From an uncultured bacterium (GTDB lineage: Bacteria; Actinomycetota; Coriobacteriia; Coriobacteriales; Coriobacteriaceae), in assembly GCA_905215525.1 (NCBI GenBank), contig CAJMQJ010000009.1:26604-90603 (forward strand): a stretch of 64,000 nucleotides of DNA, read 5' to 3'. Under the pieces are notes generated by a model that ran no database searches, was not told the origin of the DNA, and saw only the letters and a list, made by a program, of their open reading frames with translations. Position 1 is the first letter of the stretch. Every line of letters begins with the position of its first letter. The translations under genes were made by a program, and so were the position numbers. Positions 1 to 8,090 of the stretch are shown here, one piece after another.

Positions 1-2
1 AT

Positions 3-647
3 GCCGACGACATGGTCTTACTCAATGCGAACGGCGAAGTAATGTCTTGCGATTACCGCAACAAAAGCGAGTGGGACGAGGCGGGCACCGCCAGCGATTT
101 CGAGGACATGTGGTTTGATATCCCGACGCCTTTCCATGCCGGAGACATCGTCTGCAACCTCCAACGCCCCGACGAGCCGATGGTGCTGTTTGACCTGCAA
201 ACTTGGGGATCCGAACGAGCCGACAAAGAGCTGGCCTCCTCCGTCTACAAAGAGCGCCTCGTTCAAAAGGCCGACAAGCTATTGCGCTGGCACCGATATG
301 ACGGCGACGCCAGCGACATGTACGCCTACGGCTGCCAAGTCTCATCCGCCTTGCATTTCCCCTTCTACATTGGGGAGCCTGAGGGCTTTCTTTTGGACAT
401 CGACTATTACCGCAAGCCGCTCAAGTCAGAGGAGCGAATCCTTTACGGCGTCAGGGCATATGTCAAAGGCGACCTGGCGGTTGACTCACTCGCCGCGATG
501 GCCAGCGCAAACGAGCTACAAGCGCTAGCGGAGAAAAAGGCCCGCGGCTTCGAGGATGCAGACGGTTGGCTCAAGGACCGCTACCCGGAGCTGTTCGATG
601 CGACGGCCGATCCCTTCTTAGAGGGAGGTTGCACCGGTTGCGCTTAG
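3..647 (+). CDS. 5'-truncated paralogue, module B of an unrecognised family
   Basis: The reading frame is open from the left edge of the window, so the gene starts upstream and only about 214 C-terminal residues are seen. I recognise no named family. The segment aligns by eye with the C-terminal half of the proteins at 1202-3334 and 3337-4410. Shared features are a WFDIPTPFHAGDIVC stretch, an HRYDGDASDMYAYGCQ block, a PxYIGEP block, a YYRKPL block, and an ending in KxRYPELFD. No signal peptide or membrane segment is visible. It is the first member of a tandem set of paralogues. Function unknown; a cytoplasmic accessory protein is an inference only. Confidence 0.75.
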   Translation, partial: ADDMVLLNANGEVMSCDYRNKSEWDEAGTASDFEDMWFDIPTPFHAGDIVCNLQRPDEPMVLFDLQTWGSERADKELASSVYKERLVQKADKLLRWHRYDGDASDMYAYGCQVSSALHFPFYIGEPEGFLLDIDYYRKPLKSEERILYGVRAYVKGDLAVDSLAAMASANELQALAEKKARGFEDADGWLKDRYPELFDATADPFLEGGCTGCA

Positions 648-748
648 TTTTTGAAACGCCACTACCGATTGTCCAAAATGTCATTCGTGGGTAGAATAGT
701 GTCGACGGCAGCCCAAGTTCTGGAAAGCTGGGCAGCGCCGTTGCTTGT

Positions 749-787
749 TTTAGGGGGTCAACGCCTTAGCGGCGACGACCCCTTTTT
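749..787 (+). terminator. Hairpin followed by T-run
   Basis: A GGGGTC/GACCCC stem with inner GCC/GGC pairing is followed on the + strand by TTTTT. It would end transcription of the truncated gene to the left. It also overlaps the 3' end of the small gene on the opposite strand, whose stop codon lies inside the hairpin. Confidence 0.55.
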
Positions 788-891
788 CGTTGCTTCGAAC
801 GTTGCTTGAGTGCCTCGGAAAGTCCGATAAGCGTCGTGAGAAGCGAGACCAATGCGGTCAGGAGCCTCACGAAATCAATCAAATCGGCCAT
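766..891 (-). CDS. Small hydrophobic membrane peptide, 41 aa, type I toxin-like
   Basis: The 41-residue frame starts MADLIDFVRLLTALVSLL and ends in a strongly basic tail (KQRSKQRKRGRRR). A good ribosome site, GGGAGGTG, lies six bases before the ATG. One predicted membrane helix (about residues 5-27) followed by many Arg/Lys residues is the usual layout of small type I toxins and holin-like peptides, but I cannot assign a named family. It lies on the opposite strand to the flanking paralogue array, in an otherwise empty 550-bp gap. The stop codon sits inside a terminator-like hairpin. It could instead be a chance frame; the strong ribosome site argues against that. Confidence 0.5.
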   Translation of the reverse strand: MADLIDFVRLLTALVSLLTTLIGLSEALKQRSKQRKRGRRR

Positions 892-1201
892 GGGCATCAC
901 CTCCCATCAAATGGAGGGCGCTGCCCGGCACATGGAACTGCCGCCAACGATACCGATTCTATCAAACCGCAGTTAGATATGCGAATGTTTGTTCGTGTTC
1001 AGCTTAGAAAGGCGGCCGTACTATTCGTCACAAGGGCAAGCATCATATTCTGAATGGCAATCCTTTCAATACGCGCACGCCCATGTACCAGTGCGTTTCC
1101 AAAAGTATGTTTGACGCGAGATTCATATCAGACCCGTTAATGGGACCACAAAGCACAACCTCTGGTGGATGCTAACGGCAACGATCGAATTGGAGGTTGC
1201 C
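892..1201. other. Intergenic stretch, no gene recognised
   Basis: Apart from the upstream region of the small minus-strand peptide and the ribosome site of the next gene, I see no convincing coding frame, RNA or repeat here. Confidence 0.4.
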
Positions 1202-3334
1202 ATGGACAGCCAAGCAGATACCGTGATCACCGATGCCGGCAGGGAGCTCGTTTGCAGTTGCATCAAGGACGATGAGCTGCGTGCTCATATGTTCAAACAC
1301 ATGGGAATGGCAGATGGCTCCCTCTGTAAAATCATCGGCGGCTCCCTCAAGACGCTCGACGAAAAACGGACCATGCTCGAGCAGCTTCGCAAAGAGGTCT
1401 CATCGAATTACGCCGAGGCGATCGACTCCGGCCTCGAACAACTCGACACTGCACTCGATATGCTTTACAACGTTGACCGTGACCGCAGTATCTTGCTGGT
1501 CTCCGGCATGTTTTACAGTGAAGATGAGCGCGGGCACGACACCTTTGATGGCCCCTTCCCCGTTGCCTCTTGGGATGCCGCTCAAACCCTTATGAAGCAA
1601 TACGTCGATGACGACCCCGATGAAGATTGGTCCGAATCATTCTGGCAGATTAAGCTCTATACCGCCGAAGACTTACACGACCGCCCGCGCGCTCAAGCCT
1701 CGTTGATATTCGCCGCGACCATGGCTGGCGATTTGGTCTTTTTGAGCGACCGCCGGAATCAGCGGACTCCGCATCAAAGCATCGATCACTTGCCGTGGAA
1801 CAATAGCAAGCACTTCTGCGCCAATGGTGAGGTCTTTTACACTCCCTGGTCCCCCGGCGACATCATCAAGATCGATAGTCGGCCCTTCGACCACGGTCCC
1901 CGTTTCGCCATCGTGCTCGAAGACGACTACGATAGTTCGTTCAAAGGCCAGGTTTGGTGCGCCTATCCGAGCAAAATCTACGGCGTTGAGGAAGGCAATC
2001 TCCGCTTGAGGGATTTCACGGACGGCTTCCTCGACGACTTCACGCCCTCTGCGCTCTACACCGCCGAACGTTATATCGGCGACTTGCCCGATGATTGCTC
2101 CTTTATGCTCGAACTCTCGAAAAAGCTGCACGATGACCCCAGCTACGGCAAACAATGGTCGGACGGATCGGTCGTACACGACTGCCTGCAGCCATACCGC
2201 ACATCGGCCGGAGCCGGCGTCAACGCCATACGTTCGGACATTCTCGAGTTTCTCGACTCACCCGACATCAAGGAACACTTAAAGGACATCGGCTACGAGC
2301 CCACCACGCCCGAGGCAGCGTTCATCGTCGACCATTCGAACGAGAAGACGCTGCAACAGAAGATCGAGGCCTGGCAAAAGATTCTCGAAAACATGCCCAA
2401 TTGTGCGATGAACAGGCGATACGGCACGTTCAATATCCCCAACTTCCATGTCTTTCTTCGCGACGTCATCAGATGGGAGCGCAAGAAAATCGCCCAGTTC
2501 AAACAGCCTGGCAAGCACATGTATTTCTTTGAGGACAAGACGGGAAGTCCCCATGAGAGCGGATGCAATTATGGCCCCTACACCAGCTACGAAAAATGTT
2601 TCGAGGCAATCTGGAATGAGCTTGAGGAGGAGAATCCTACCTCGATTGAAGTAACACGCCGCCCGATCGATCCGGACGATGGCCACTATGCCGCCGACAA
2701 ACTCTTGCTCAACGCAAAAGGCGAAATCATGGACTGCCAGCTGAGCTGCATCGACATGGAACGCGAGGGCGAAGACCCCACTTTTGCCTTTGAGCTGATG
2801 TGGTTTGACATCCCGACGCCATTCCACGCCGGTGACATCATTTGTCGTCATGGCGACCCTGGCGATCCCATGCTGCTTCTCAATATGCAGACATGGACCA
2901 CGAAGCGGGTCATGGATGAGCTGCCGCCTTCCACCTACAGGGAGTGCGCTGCAAAAAAGGCCGATGACCTGCTCAGGCACCATCGGCAAAATGGCGATAC
3001 GAGCGACATGTACGCCTACGGCTGTCAGATTGAATATCCCCTGGAGTACCCCGTCTATATCGGAGAGCCGAGTTGTTTTCTTCTCGATATGGAATACTGC
3101 CGTACCCCGCTCAAACCGGAGGCGAGAATTCTGTACGGCGTGCGGGCATATCTCGACGGCAATCTGGGTCTTGACTCACTTATTGCGCTATCAAGTCTTC
3201 GCGAGCTGCAGGCGCTGGTCAAGAAAAAAGCCGAGCGGTTTGAAGGGGAAGACGGCGGGCTCAAGACCCGCTATCCGGAGCTGTTCGATGACACGCTAGC
3301 CCCGCCGGCACAATTCGAAACAAAGAGGAGCTAA
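1202..3334 (+). CDS. Two-module (A+B) paralogue, unrecognised family, about 710 aa
   Basis: I do not recognise the family. Residues 1 to about 340 (module A) resemble the protein at 4419-5453: VDRDRSILLVSG, DGPFPVASWDAA and a PWSPGDIIKIDSRPF segment. Residues from about 345 (module B) resemble the protein at 3337-4410: ILEFLDSPDIKEHL, MPNC, and FDIPTPFHAGDII. The protein is therefore a fusion of two units found separately next door. Both modules carry a PxxxGDI motif, so they may be distantly related to each other. No signal peptide or membrane helix is seen. The start at 1202 is chosen because TTGGAGG lies five bases upstream; an upstream ATG at 1169 has a poorer site. The next gene begins two bases after the stop. 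Confidence 0.8.
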   Translation: MDSQADTVITDAGRELVCSCIKDDELRAHMFKHMGMADGSLCKIIGGSLKTLDEKRTMLEQLRKEVSSNYAEAIDSGLEQLDTALDMLYNVDRDRSILLVSGMFYSEDERGHDTFDGPFPVASWDAAQTLMKQYVDDDPDEDWSESFWQIKLYTAEDLHDRPRAQASLIFAATMAGDLVFLSDRRNQRTPHQSIDHLPWNNSKHFCANGEVFYTPWSPGDIIKIDSRPFDHGPRFAIVLEDDYDSSFKGQVWCAYPSKIYGVEEGNLRLRDFTDGFLDDFTPSALYTAERYIGDLPDDCSFMLELSKKLHDDPSYGKQWSDGSVVHDCLQPYRTSAGAGVNAIRSDILEFLDSPDIKEHLKDIGYEPTTPEAAFIVDHSNEKTLQQKIEAWQKILENMPNCAMNRRYGTFNIPNFHVFLRDVIRWERKKIAQFKQPGKHMYFFEDKTGSPHESGCNYGPYTSYEKCFEAIWNELEEENPTSIEVTRRPIDPDDGHYAADKLLLNAKGEIMDCQLSCIDMEREGEDPTFAFELMWFDIPTPFHAGDIICRHGDPGDPMLLLNMQTWTTKRVMDELPPSTYRECAAKKADDLLRHHRQNGDTSDMYAYGCQIEYPLEYPVYIGEPSCFLLDMEYCRTPLKPEARILYGVRAYLDGNLGLDSLIALSSLRELQALVKKKAERFEGEDGGLKTRYPELFDDTLAPPAQFETKRS

Positions 3335-3336
3335 CC

Positions 3337-4410
3337 ATGGACATCTTAGATTTTGTCGACTCCCGGGACATTCGGGAGCATCTGCGCAGCATCGATTTCC
3401 GGCCCGACACCGTCGAAGCCGCCTATCTGGTTTGGTTTTCGAAAACCGCCTCGCTCGAGCAGAAGTGCGAAGCCTGGCAGGAGATCGTACACACAATGCC
3501 CAATTGTTCGCTGGATGCAACCCTTGCCGGTCTTGGAAGGCCGGCCATCCCCGATTTCCATGCTTTTTTGCGCTGGACAATCGATTACAACAAGCGGTGC
3601 GTCGGTGCGTTTACGAGTGGAACGGGCTACGTTTATCAGTATGAAGAGGAGATTGTGCCCGACGGGCAACTTTGTGGGGCCTTCGGTGCGCCATTCAGCT
3701 GTTATGAGAAATGTGCCGAGGCGTTGCGCGGTGATGATGAACTGGCGAGCCGTCCAGAGGCACGCGTACGCATCACCCGGTGCCCGCTCGATGCCGACGA
3801 AGAACATCACCGGGAAGATTGGCTCATGGTGAACGGCAAAGGCGAGGCCCTTTCCGTCTATTGCCCTTCGGCCGGCCCCGTTGAGAACGATTGGGAGATC
3901 GCATTCGAGTTCATCTGGGTCGATATCCCCACGCCGTTCCACACCGGCGATATCGTCTGGACGCCGCAAGGCAGTGCCCGTGAGCCGTTCATGTTGTTCG
4001 ATCTGCCCACGTGGGACCGGACAAAGCTTGAGGCAGAGCTTCGGCAGGCAGACCGTTCTGACGAATGGCTTGATCATGCGCAGCAGCGCCTCGAGCACTA
4101 TCGCCATGCAGGGGATATCAGTAACATGCGTGCCACTGGTTGCTCGATTACCTACAACGAGACGTTTCCCCTCTACATCGGCGAGCCAGACCCGCTTTAC
4201 CTGAATCTTGAGTACTATCGCAAACCACTCGAAGACGAGCGGCGAATTTTAATCGCAGCCCAGGCCTACCTGCGCGGCGACCTGTATGTCGACTCACTCA
4301 TCGCGTTTATCGACACCATAAGGATGGAGTCCAAGGCAAAGCGCAACCTGGAAGAACTACGTCTGGATCAGGCACCGCTTAAGGATAAGTATCCGCAGCT
4401 ATTTGAATAA
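3337..4410 (+). CDS. Single-module (B) paralogue, unrecognised family, 357 aa
   Basis: The protein opens MDILDFVDSRDIREHL and matches module B of the preceding protein throughout: EAWQEIVHTMPNC, FIWVDIPTPFHTGDIV, YIGEP, YYRKPL and a KDKYPQLFE end. It is soluble by appearance and of unknown function. The ribosome site GAGGAG lies inside the last codons of the upstream gene and only two bases separate stop and start, so the genes are probably translationally coupled. The run of paralogues suggests tandem duplication and divergence. Confidence 0.8.
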   Translation: MDILDFVDSRDIREHLRSIDFRPDTVEAAYLVWFSKTASLEQKCEAWQEIVHTMPNCSLDATLAGLGRPAIPDFHAFLRWTIDYNKRCVGAFTSGTGYVYQYEEEIVPDGQLCGAFGAPFSCYEKCAEALRGDDELASRPEARVRITRCPLDADEEHHREDWLMVNGKGEALSVYCPSAGPVENDWEIAFEFIWVDIPTPFHTGDIVWTPQGSAREPFMLFDLPTWDRTKLEAELRQADRSDEWLDHAQQRLEHYRHAGDISNMRATGCSITYNETFPLYIGEPDPLYLNLEYYRKPLEDERRILIAAQAYLRGDLYVDSLIAFIDTIRMESKAKRNLEELRLDQAPLKDKYPQLFE

Positions 4411-4418
4411 AGGCCGCC

Positions 4419-5453
4419 ATGTCCGAATCCACAAGAAGTCGCATCAACAACTCGGAGACTATCGTGTACGAAGAAATAATCAACCTGATCGAATCTCCGG
4501 AGTTGCGAGAGCATTTGCTGCATAATCCGCAGCTCCTGAGCGGCGACCATTACATGCAGATTGTCGGCGGAGCACCGGTTGAAATTACCCGCAAACGAGA
4601 GCTACTCGGCAGACTGGTTGCTGGCGGGTGCAACTCGTCAGACGACACCCCTTACTGGCACTATCGGCAGATTTGCATCGACTACATCGATGACTGTCTA
4701 GACGCGCTAAAGGCCGTCGACGGAAACAGGAAAATGCTGCTTGTCAGCGAAATTAGCCTTATCGACAGCGAAGTTGGATCTGCGATCACGCATGGCCCCT
4801 TCCCCGTGGCATCGTGGGCGGACGCTCTGGCGGCAATGAAGGCATACACAGACAAGTGGAGCGAAATGACAGACTTATCGTCCTCATACTGGATGATCGA
4901 GCTGTTCAACCTTGCCAACGACCCGAGCTGTTCATATCCATACGACGGCTTTCTACAGCCAGACTTCACTTACTACGCAAACGCCTCCGGTGAAATCCAG
5001 TACATCTGCAGGGAAGAAGAGGGCGAATGTGGTGAGGTGCTCGACTGCATTGTGGGTGGAATCTTTGGCCCGTGGTTCAAGGGGGCATATGTCGACCTGC
5101 CCACGCCGTACAGAAAGGGCGATATTCTTGAGATCGACTGCCGGCCATGGGCGCCGGGACCTTGTTATTGCCTGGTAGCAAACTCGAAACTGGACTGCCT
5201 GTATCCCGCTGGTGATGGGCAGATCAGATGTGGCTCTATCCCCTACGGCAGTTGCTTTGCTGGATGGGCACATACGAACCTGATGTTGTCGCCCGTGTTC
5301 AGGGCGAGAAAAGCAACACAACCTTTGCCAGAAGAATACGCCGCCTTGCAAGCGATCGAGTTGGACCGGATAGAAGACCTGTTAGAAGAGTGCGCCGACA
5401 ACAAAGAGAAAGAACCCGGTTGGCTGGATATATATCGGCATCGTGCTCGATAA
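4419..5453 (+). CDS. Single-module (A) paralogue, possibly frameshifted at its 3' end, 344 aa
   Basis: The protein matches module A of the 1202-3334 product: VDGNRKMLLVSE, HGPFPVASWADA and VDLPTPYRKGDILEIDCRP. It follows the module-B gene after eight bases with only a weak ribosome site, so it is probably read from the same transcript. The last residues are WLDIYRHRAR. Past an ATATATAT run at 5428-5435, another frame continues with protein-like sequence (GIVLDNGSWMHIDTRG) to a stop at 5518-5520. A two-base loss in the AT run may therefore have shortened the protein by about 22 residues. Function unknown. Confidence 0.75.
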   Translation: MSESTRSRINNSETIVYEEIINLIESPELREHLLHNPQLLSGDHYMQIVGGAPVEITRKRELLGRLVAGGCNSSDDTPYWHYRQICIDYIDDCLDALKAVDGNRKMLLVSEISLIDSEVGSAITHGPFPVASWADALAAMKAYTDKWSEMTDLSSSYWMIELFNLANDPSCSYPYDGFLQPDFTYYANASGEIQYICREEEGECGEVLDCIVGGIFGPWFKGAYVDLPTPYRKGDILEIDCRPWAPGPCYCLVANSKLDCLYPAGDGQIRCGSIPYGSCFAGWAHTNLMLSPVFRARKATQPLPEEYAALQAIELDRIEDLLEECADNKEKEPGWLDIYRHRAR

Positions 5454-5692
5454 CGGAAGCTGGATGCATATCGACACTCGAGGGAATGATCAGCAGATGC
5501 GGCGGATCAACTCGAGATGAACGTCGACGCGGCGGCAACGCAGACTTTTCCGAATAGCGATCTTGACGATGACATTTGACCATCCCACCGCTCATCCATC
5601 TAGATTGTCCGCACACCTTTGTTGCTCAACAATTGCACAAAGCCCACGTTCTAGTATTTGTTGTTAAAGCGGCCGCTAAAGACAGGAGCAAA

Positions 5693-5819
5693 ATGGATGC
5701 CAAACCAAGTTCACCTGGATTGATACCTGCACTGCAATCGCTCAAAAATGCTGGCCATGCGAAACGACGAAGAAACCCTTCTCGCAATCTGTAAGTCCCC
5801 CGCATCTACAACGAAATGA
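5693..5819 (+). pseudogene. Decayed fragment resembling the N-terminus of an McrB-type protein
   Basis: No single frame is intact, but three frames joined by two single-base shifts read MDAKP, then FTWIDTCTAIAQK, then MLAMRNDEETLLAICKS and a stop. The pattern FTWxxxxxxIAxKLLxxRND is how I remember the start of McrB-like GTPase subunits of 5-methylcytosine restriction systems. The shifts lie near CCAAG (5705-5709) and in an A5 run (5744-5748). AGGAG precedes the ATG. Directly downstream is an intact nuclease gene, so this may be the stump of a lost partner gene. The identification rests on a short stretch and is tentative. Confidence 0.35.
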
Positions 5820-5848
5820 TTGGATCGAATGTTAACTGGAGGTCGACA

Positions 5849-7129
5849 ATGAACAACAACGAGCCAAAAGACATTTTAATTAGCGTATTGTTCTCAGGCA
5901 CTTATTTAGATGAAGGGAAAAATATCGGCCACGAGATTATCAACTTCTTCCCTGACGACAACGGCAATAGATACCTATACATACCCAGCAAGGGAACCAT
6001 TGCGAAAAGCCACGACTTGAAATCAACGGCAATAATTCTCGCGCATAAAGACGGCGAACAGAAAGTTGAGGTCGATGCACTCGCACGTTCTCTTGCTAGC
6101 GTGGATGAAAATGAAGTATCGACAATAACGTTTAATGGAAAACCACTCTCAGCTCTTTTCGGCGATAACACGCACCGAGGCGAAAACGACAAGGAAGCCG
6201 GACTAAATCTTGCATGTCGTGTCGATGAGTTTTTGCTGCCGGCATCGGGGAAACGCATATTTATTGCAACTGGAAAGGAGGACGTCCTCAAAGATGACGA
6301 GTGCATTGAAGTATACGTAGGCGATGCCAAGATTCTCAACCAGTCTCAGAGAACGTACTTTTCAGAAGCGAAACGCAAAGAGGGCTACAGGATATTAAGA
6401 GATCTGATTGATGACGAGAGTCTATGGAAAGAAGCGAGTGAAACCGCCTTCGCTGCCGAGAAACTGCAGAAAAGTGAAATACTCGCCGAGCATCAAACGC
6501 CAACTTTCCTAGAAATCGCAAAGAAGCAATACGATGAGCTAGTCTTTTCCAATTTGTTTGCCTATTACTTTAATTACAGCGACGAAGGCTTTCGGGAGTT
6601 TGCTAAAGAGGTTTTAGGGCTACCAAATGTAGGCAGCATCACTTCTCTCGTAAGAGAGTCCGAGAACAATATCGATTTATGGATTGAAACAGAAACGCAT
6701 GTCATAGTCATCGAGAACAAAATTCGCTCCGGAATCAACGGAATTAAGCGAGGCGAGGATGGAGAAACCAACCAGCTCGAAAAATACTACGAACATGCAG
6801 AGACAAAATGTAGAGAGGGCCAGAAACTAGCTCTGTATTTATTTGCGCCAAACTACAGCAGCATTAAACCCTCCGATTTGAAAGGAATAGACCCGGAACG
6901 CAACACAGAGTGGGAGTATGCGCTCATTACGTACAAAGATATTTATAACTTCTTCAGTAAACACGCCACCTTATATGAAGATGAGTGTCATTTTTCCGAC
7001 TTTTGTCGCGACTTGAAACGCCACACCGAAACCTCCGAGGACAACAAGCGCAGGGTAATGCACGCAAGGTTCGCCCAAATGCTCGGAAACGCCGATCAAT
7101 CCCGCATCTCTCCAACCTCCAACGATTAA
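5849..7129 (+). CDS. PD-(D/E)XK nuclease family protein
   Basis: The 426-residue protein has a nuclease core near residues 270-295: NNIDLWIETE supplies the Asp (about D275), and IENKI supplies the Glu and Lys (about E289, K291). This fits the PD-(D/E)XK fold of restriction-type enzymes. The N-terminal 200 residues (FSGTYLDEGKNIGHEIINFF) form a separate domain I cannot name, possibly for target or partner recognition. The start at 5849 has CTGGAGG six bases upstream. The gene is visibly richer in A/T codons (AAA, ATT, TTA) than its neighbours, which suggests recent acquisition. With the McrB-like remnant upstream, it looks like part of a defence locus, though no methylase or intact motor subunit is present. 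Confidence 0.7.
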   Translation: MNNNEPKDILISVLFSGTYLDEGKNIGHEIINFFPDDNGNRYLYIPSKGTIAKSHDLKSTAIILAHKDGEQKVEVDALARSLASVDENEVSTITFNGKPLSALFGDNTHRGENDKEAGLNLACRVDEFLLPASGKRIFIATGKEDVLKDDECIEVYVGDAKILNQSQRTYFSEAKRKEGYRILRDLIDDESLWKEASETAFAAEKLQKSEILAEHQTPTFLEIAKKQYDELVFSNLFAYYFNYSDEGFREFAKEVLGLPNVGSITSLVRESENNIDLWIETETHVIVIENKIRSGINGIKRGEDGETNQLEKYYEHAETKCREGQKLALYLFAPNYSSIKPSDLKGIDPERNTEWEYALITYKDIYNFFSKHATLYEDECHFSDFCRDLKRHTETSEDNKRRVMHARFAQMLGNADQSRISPTSND

Positions 7130-7194
7130 GGCGCGTTTAATCTTCGAATCAACTGGCTCTTGGCCGCCAACTTCAAGCCAACCTCCAATTTAAA

Positions 7195-7238
7195 GCCCGG
7201 CCCGCGGCGCAATTGCCCCGCGGGCCGGGCGCTTTTAT
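7195..7238 (+). terminator. Strong GC hairpin with T-tract
   Basis: GCCCGGCCCGCGG (7195-7207) pairs with CCGCGGGCCGGGC (7218-7230), followed by GCTTTTATT. It ends the nuclease transcript and may also stop the converging rtcB operon. Confidence 0.85.
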
Positions 7239-7249
7239 TGGTTATGGCA

Positions 7250-8080
7250 TCAGCAGAAAACTCGCACGTAGGCGGGAGTTTCGCCGCCGTGAATCATCCT
7301 CACCAGGACGTCCACGTTGCAGTGGGTCTCGGCGAATGCCGCATCGTTGTCTCGGCCCTCTGCTGCAAAGCAACCTGCCAGGATGGCAGATGTTGGGCTA
7401 AGCATGTTGCGTAAATCGCGCAGGACAGCATTTGCCGGGCGGTTGTCATCGAGCATCTCGAGTCCATCGATTACGACCACAATGTCCTCTAGTACTGCTC
7501 TGTTCCACGTTTGGTCGCCGAGCAACCAACTCGTTACAAGGTCCATGGTCATGTTGTCTTCGACAAAGATGCCCAGGTTGCGCTGCTTAAGTCGCATCGT
7601 TGCGCGGATTGTCTCAACCTGTTGCTCCTCAGGATCTTCCGGTCCTTTGTCGCCCATCTCAGCACGAATAAGCCGAGCAATCGCACCCTCTTCACGCTCC
7701 CGAATCGGCATGTAGAGTACAGCGCATTGCTCACTCAGGCGCAAGGCCGCATACACCAGCACGTTCGAGACATCTTCATGCGCGCCGCTGATCACGCTGA
7801 GCTTGCCCAGCCCAACGCCGCCGCCTAGCGCATCATCAACCGACATACCGGTTTTCAACACTCGCGGGGCTTCAAGCACCGACGTCTCCATACCGCGATC
7901 GAGCCCGGAAACCAGCCGATTGTGAAACCCGCTGAGGTCAAAGCCCTCGTCATCACGCTCTCCACGATTCCCGCCGCACCGATTCGCGGATGGCGGCATC
8001 ACACCCGAAAAGCCCATCATCTCGCCTATACTCACAGTACGGCCAATTCGGTCCTCCCTGGAGTCCATCTTTAGCGCCAT
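7250..8080 (-). CDS. RecA/DnaB-like fold protein lacking a canonical Walker A motif
   Basis: The 276-residue protein has a C-terminal half that reads like the ATPase core of DnaB- or KaiC-type proteins: TGMSVDDALGGGVGLGKLSV, then a strand ending IVVVIDGLEML that resembles Walker B. Where GxxGxGKT is expected it has SGAHEDVSN, so the P-loop lysine is missing and ATP hydrolysis is doubtful. The N-terminal 70 residues are unrecognised. The start at 8080 has AGGAGGG five bases upstream, ten bases after the rtcB stop, so the two genes form an operon. A role with RtcB is inferred from this linkage only. Confidence 0.6.
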   Translation of the reverse strand: MALKMDSREDRIGRTVSIGEMMGFSGVMPPSANRCGGNRGERDDEGFDLSGFHNRLVSGLDRGMETSVLEAPRVLKTGMSVDDALGGGVGLGKLSVISGAHEDVSNVLVYAALRLSEQCAVLYMPIREREEGAIARLIRAEMGDKGPEDPEEQQVETIRATMRLKQRNLGIFVEDNMTMDLVTSWLLGDQTWNRAVLEDIVVVIDGLEMLDDNRPANAVLRDLRNMLSPTSAILAGCFAAEGRDNDAAFAETHCNVDVLVRMIHGGETPAYVRVFC

Positions 8081-8090
8081 CGCAACCCTC

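Noticed and set aside
5576..5794. 72-codon frame starting at 5576
   Set aside because: No ribosome site or protein-like composition; the better reading of this stretch is a frameshifted McrB-like fragment in other frames.
1..7200. Prophage or integrative element
   Set aside because: No integrase, attachment repeats, tRNA or structural genes; only an AT-rich nuclease gene and duplicated paralogues.
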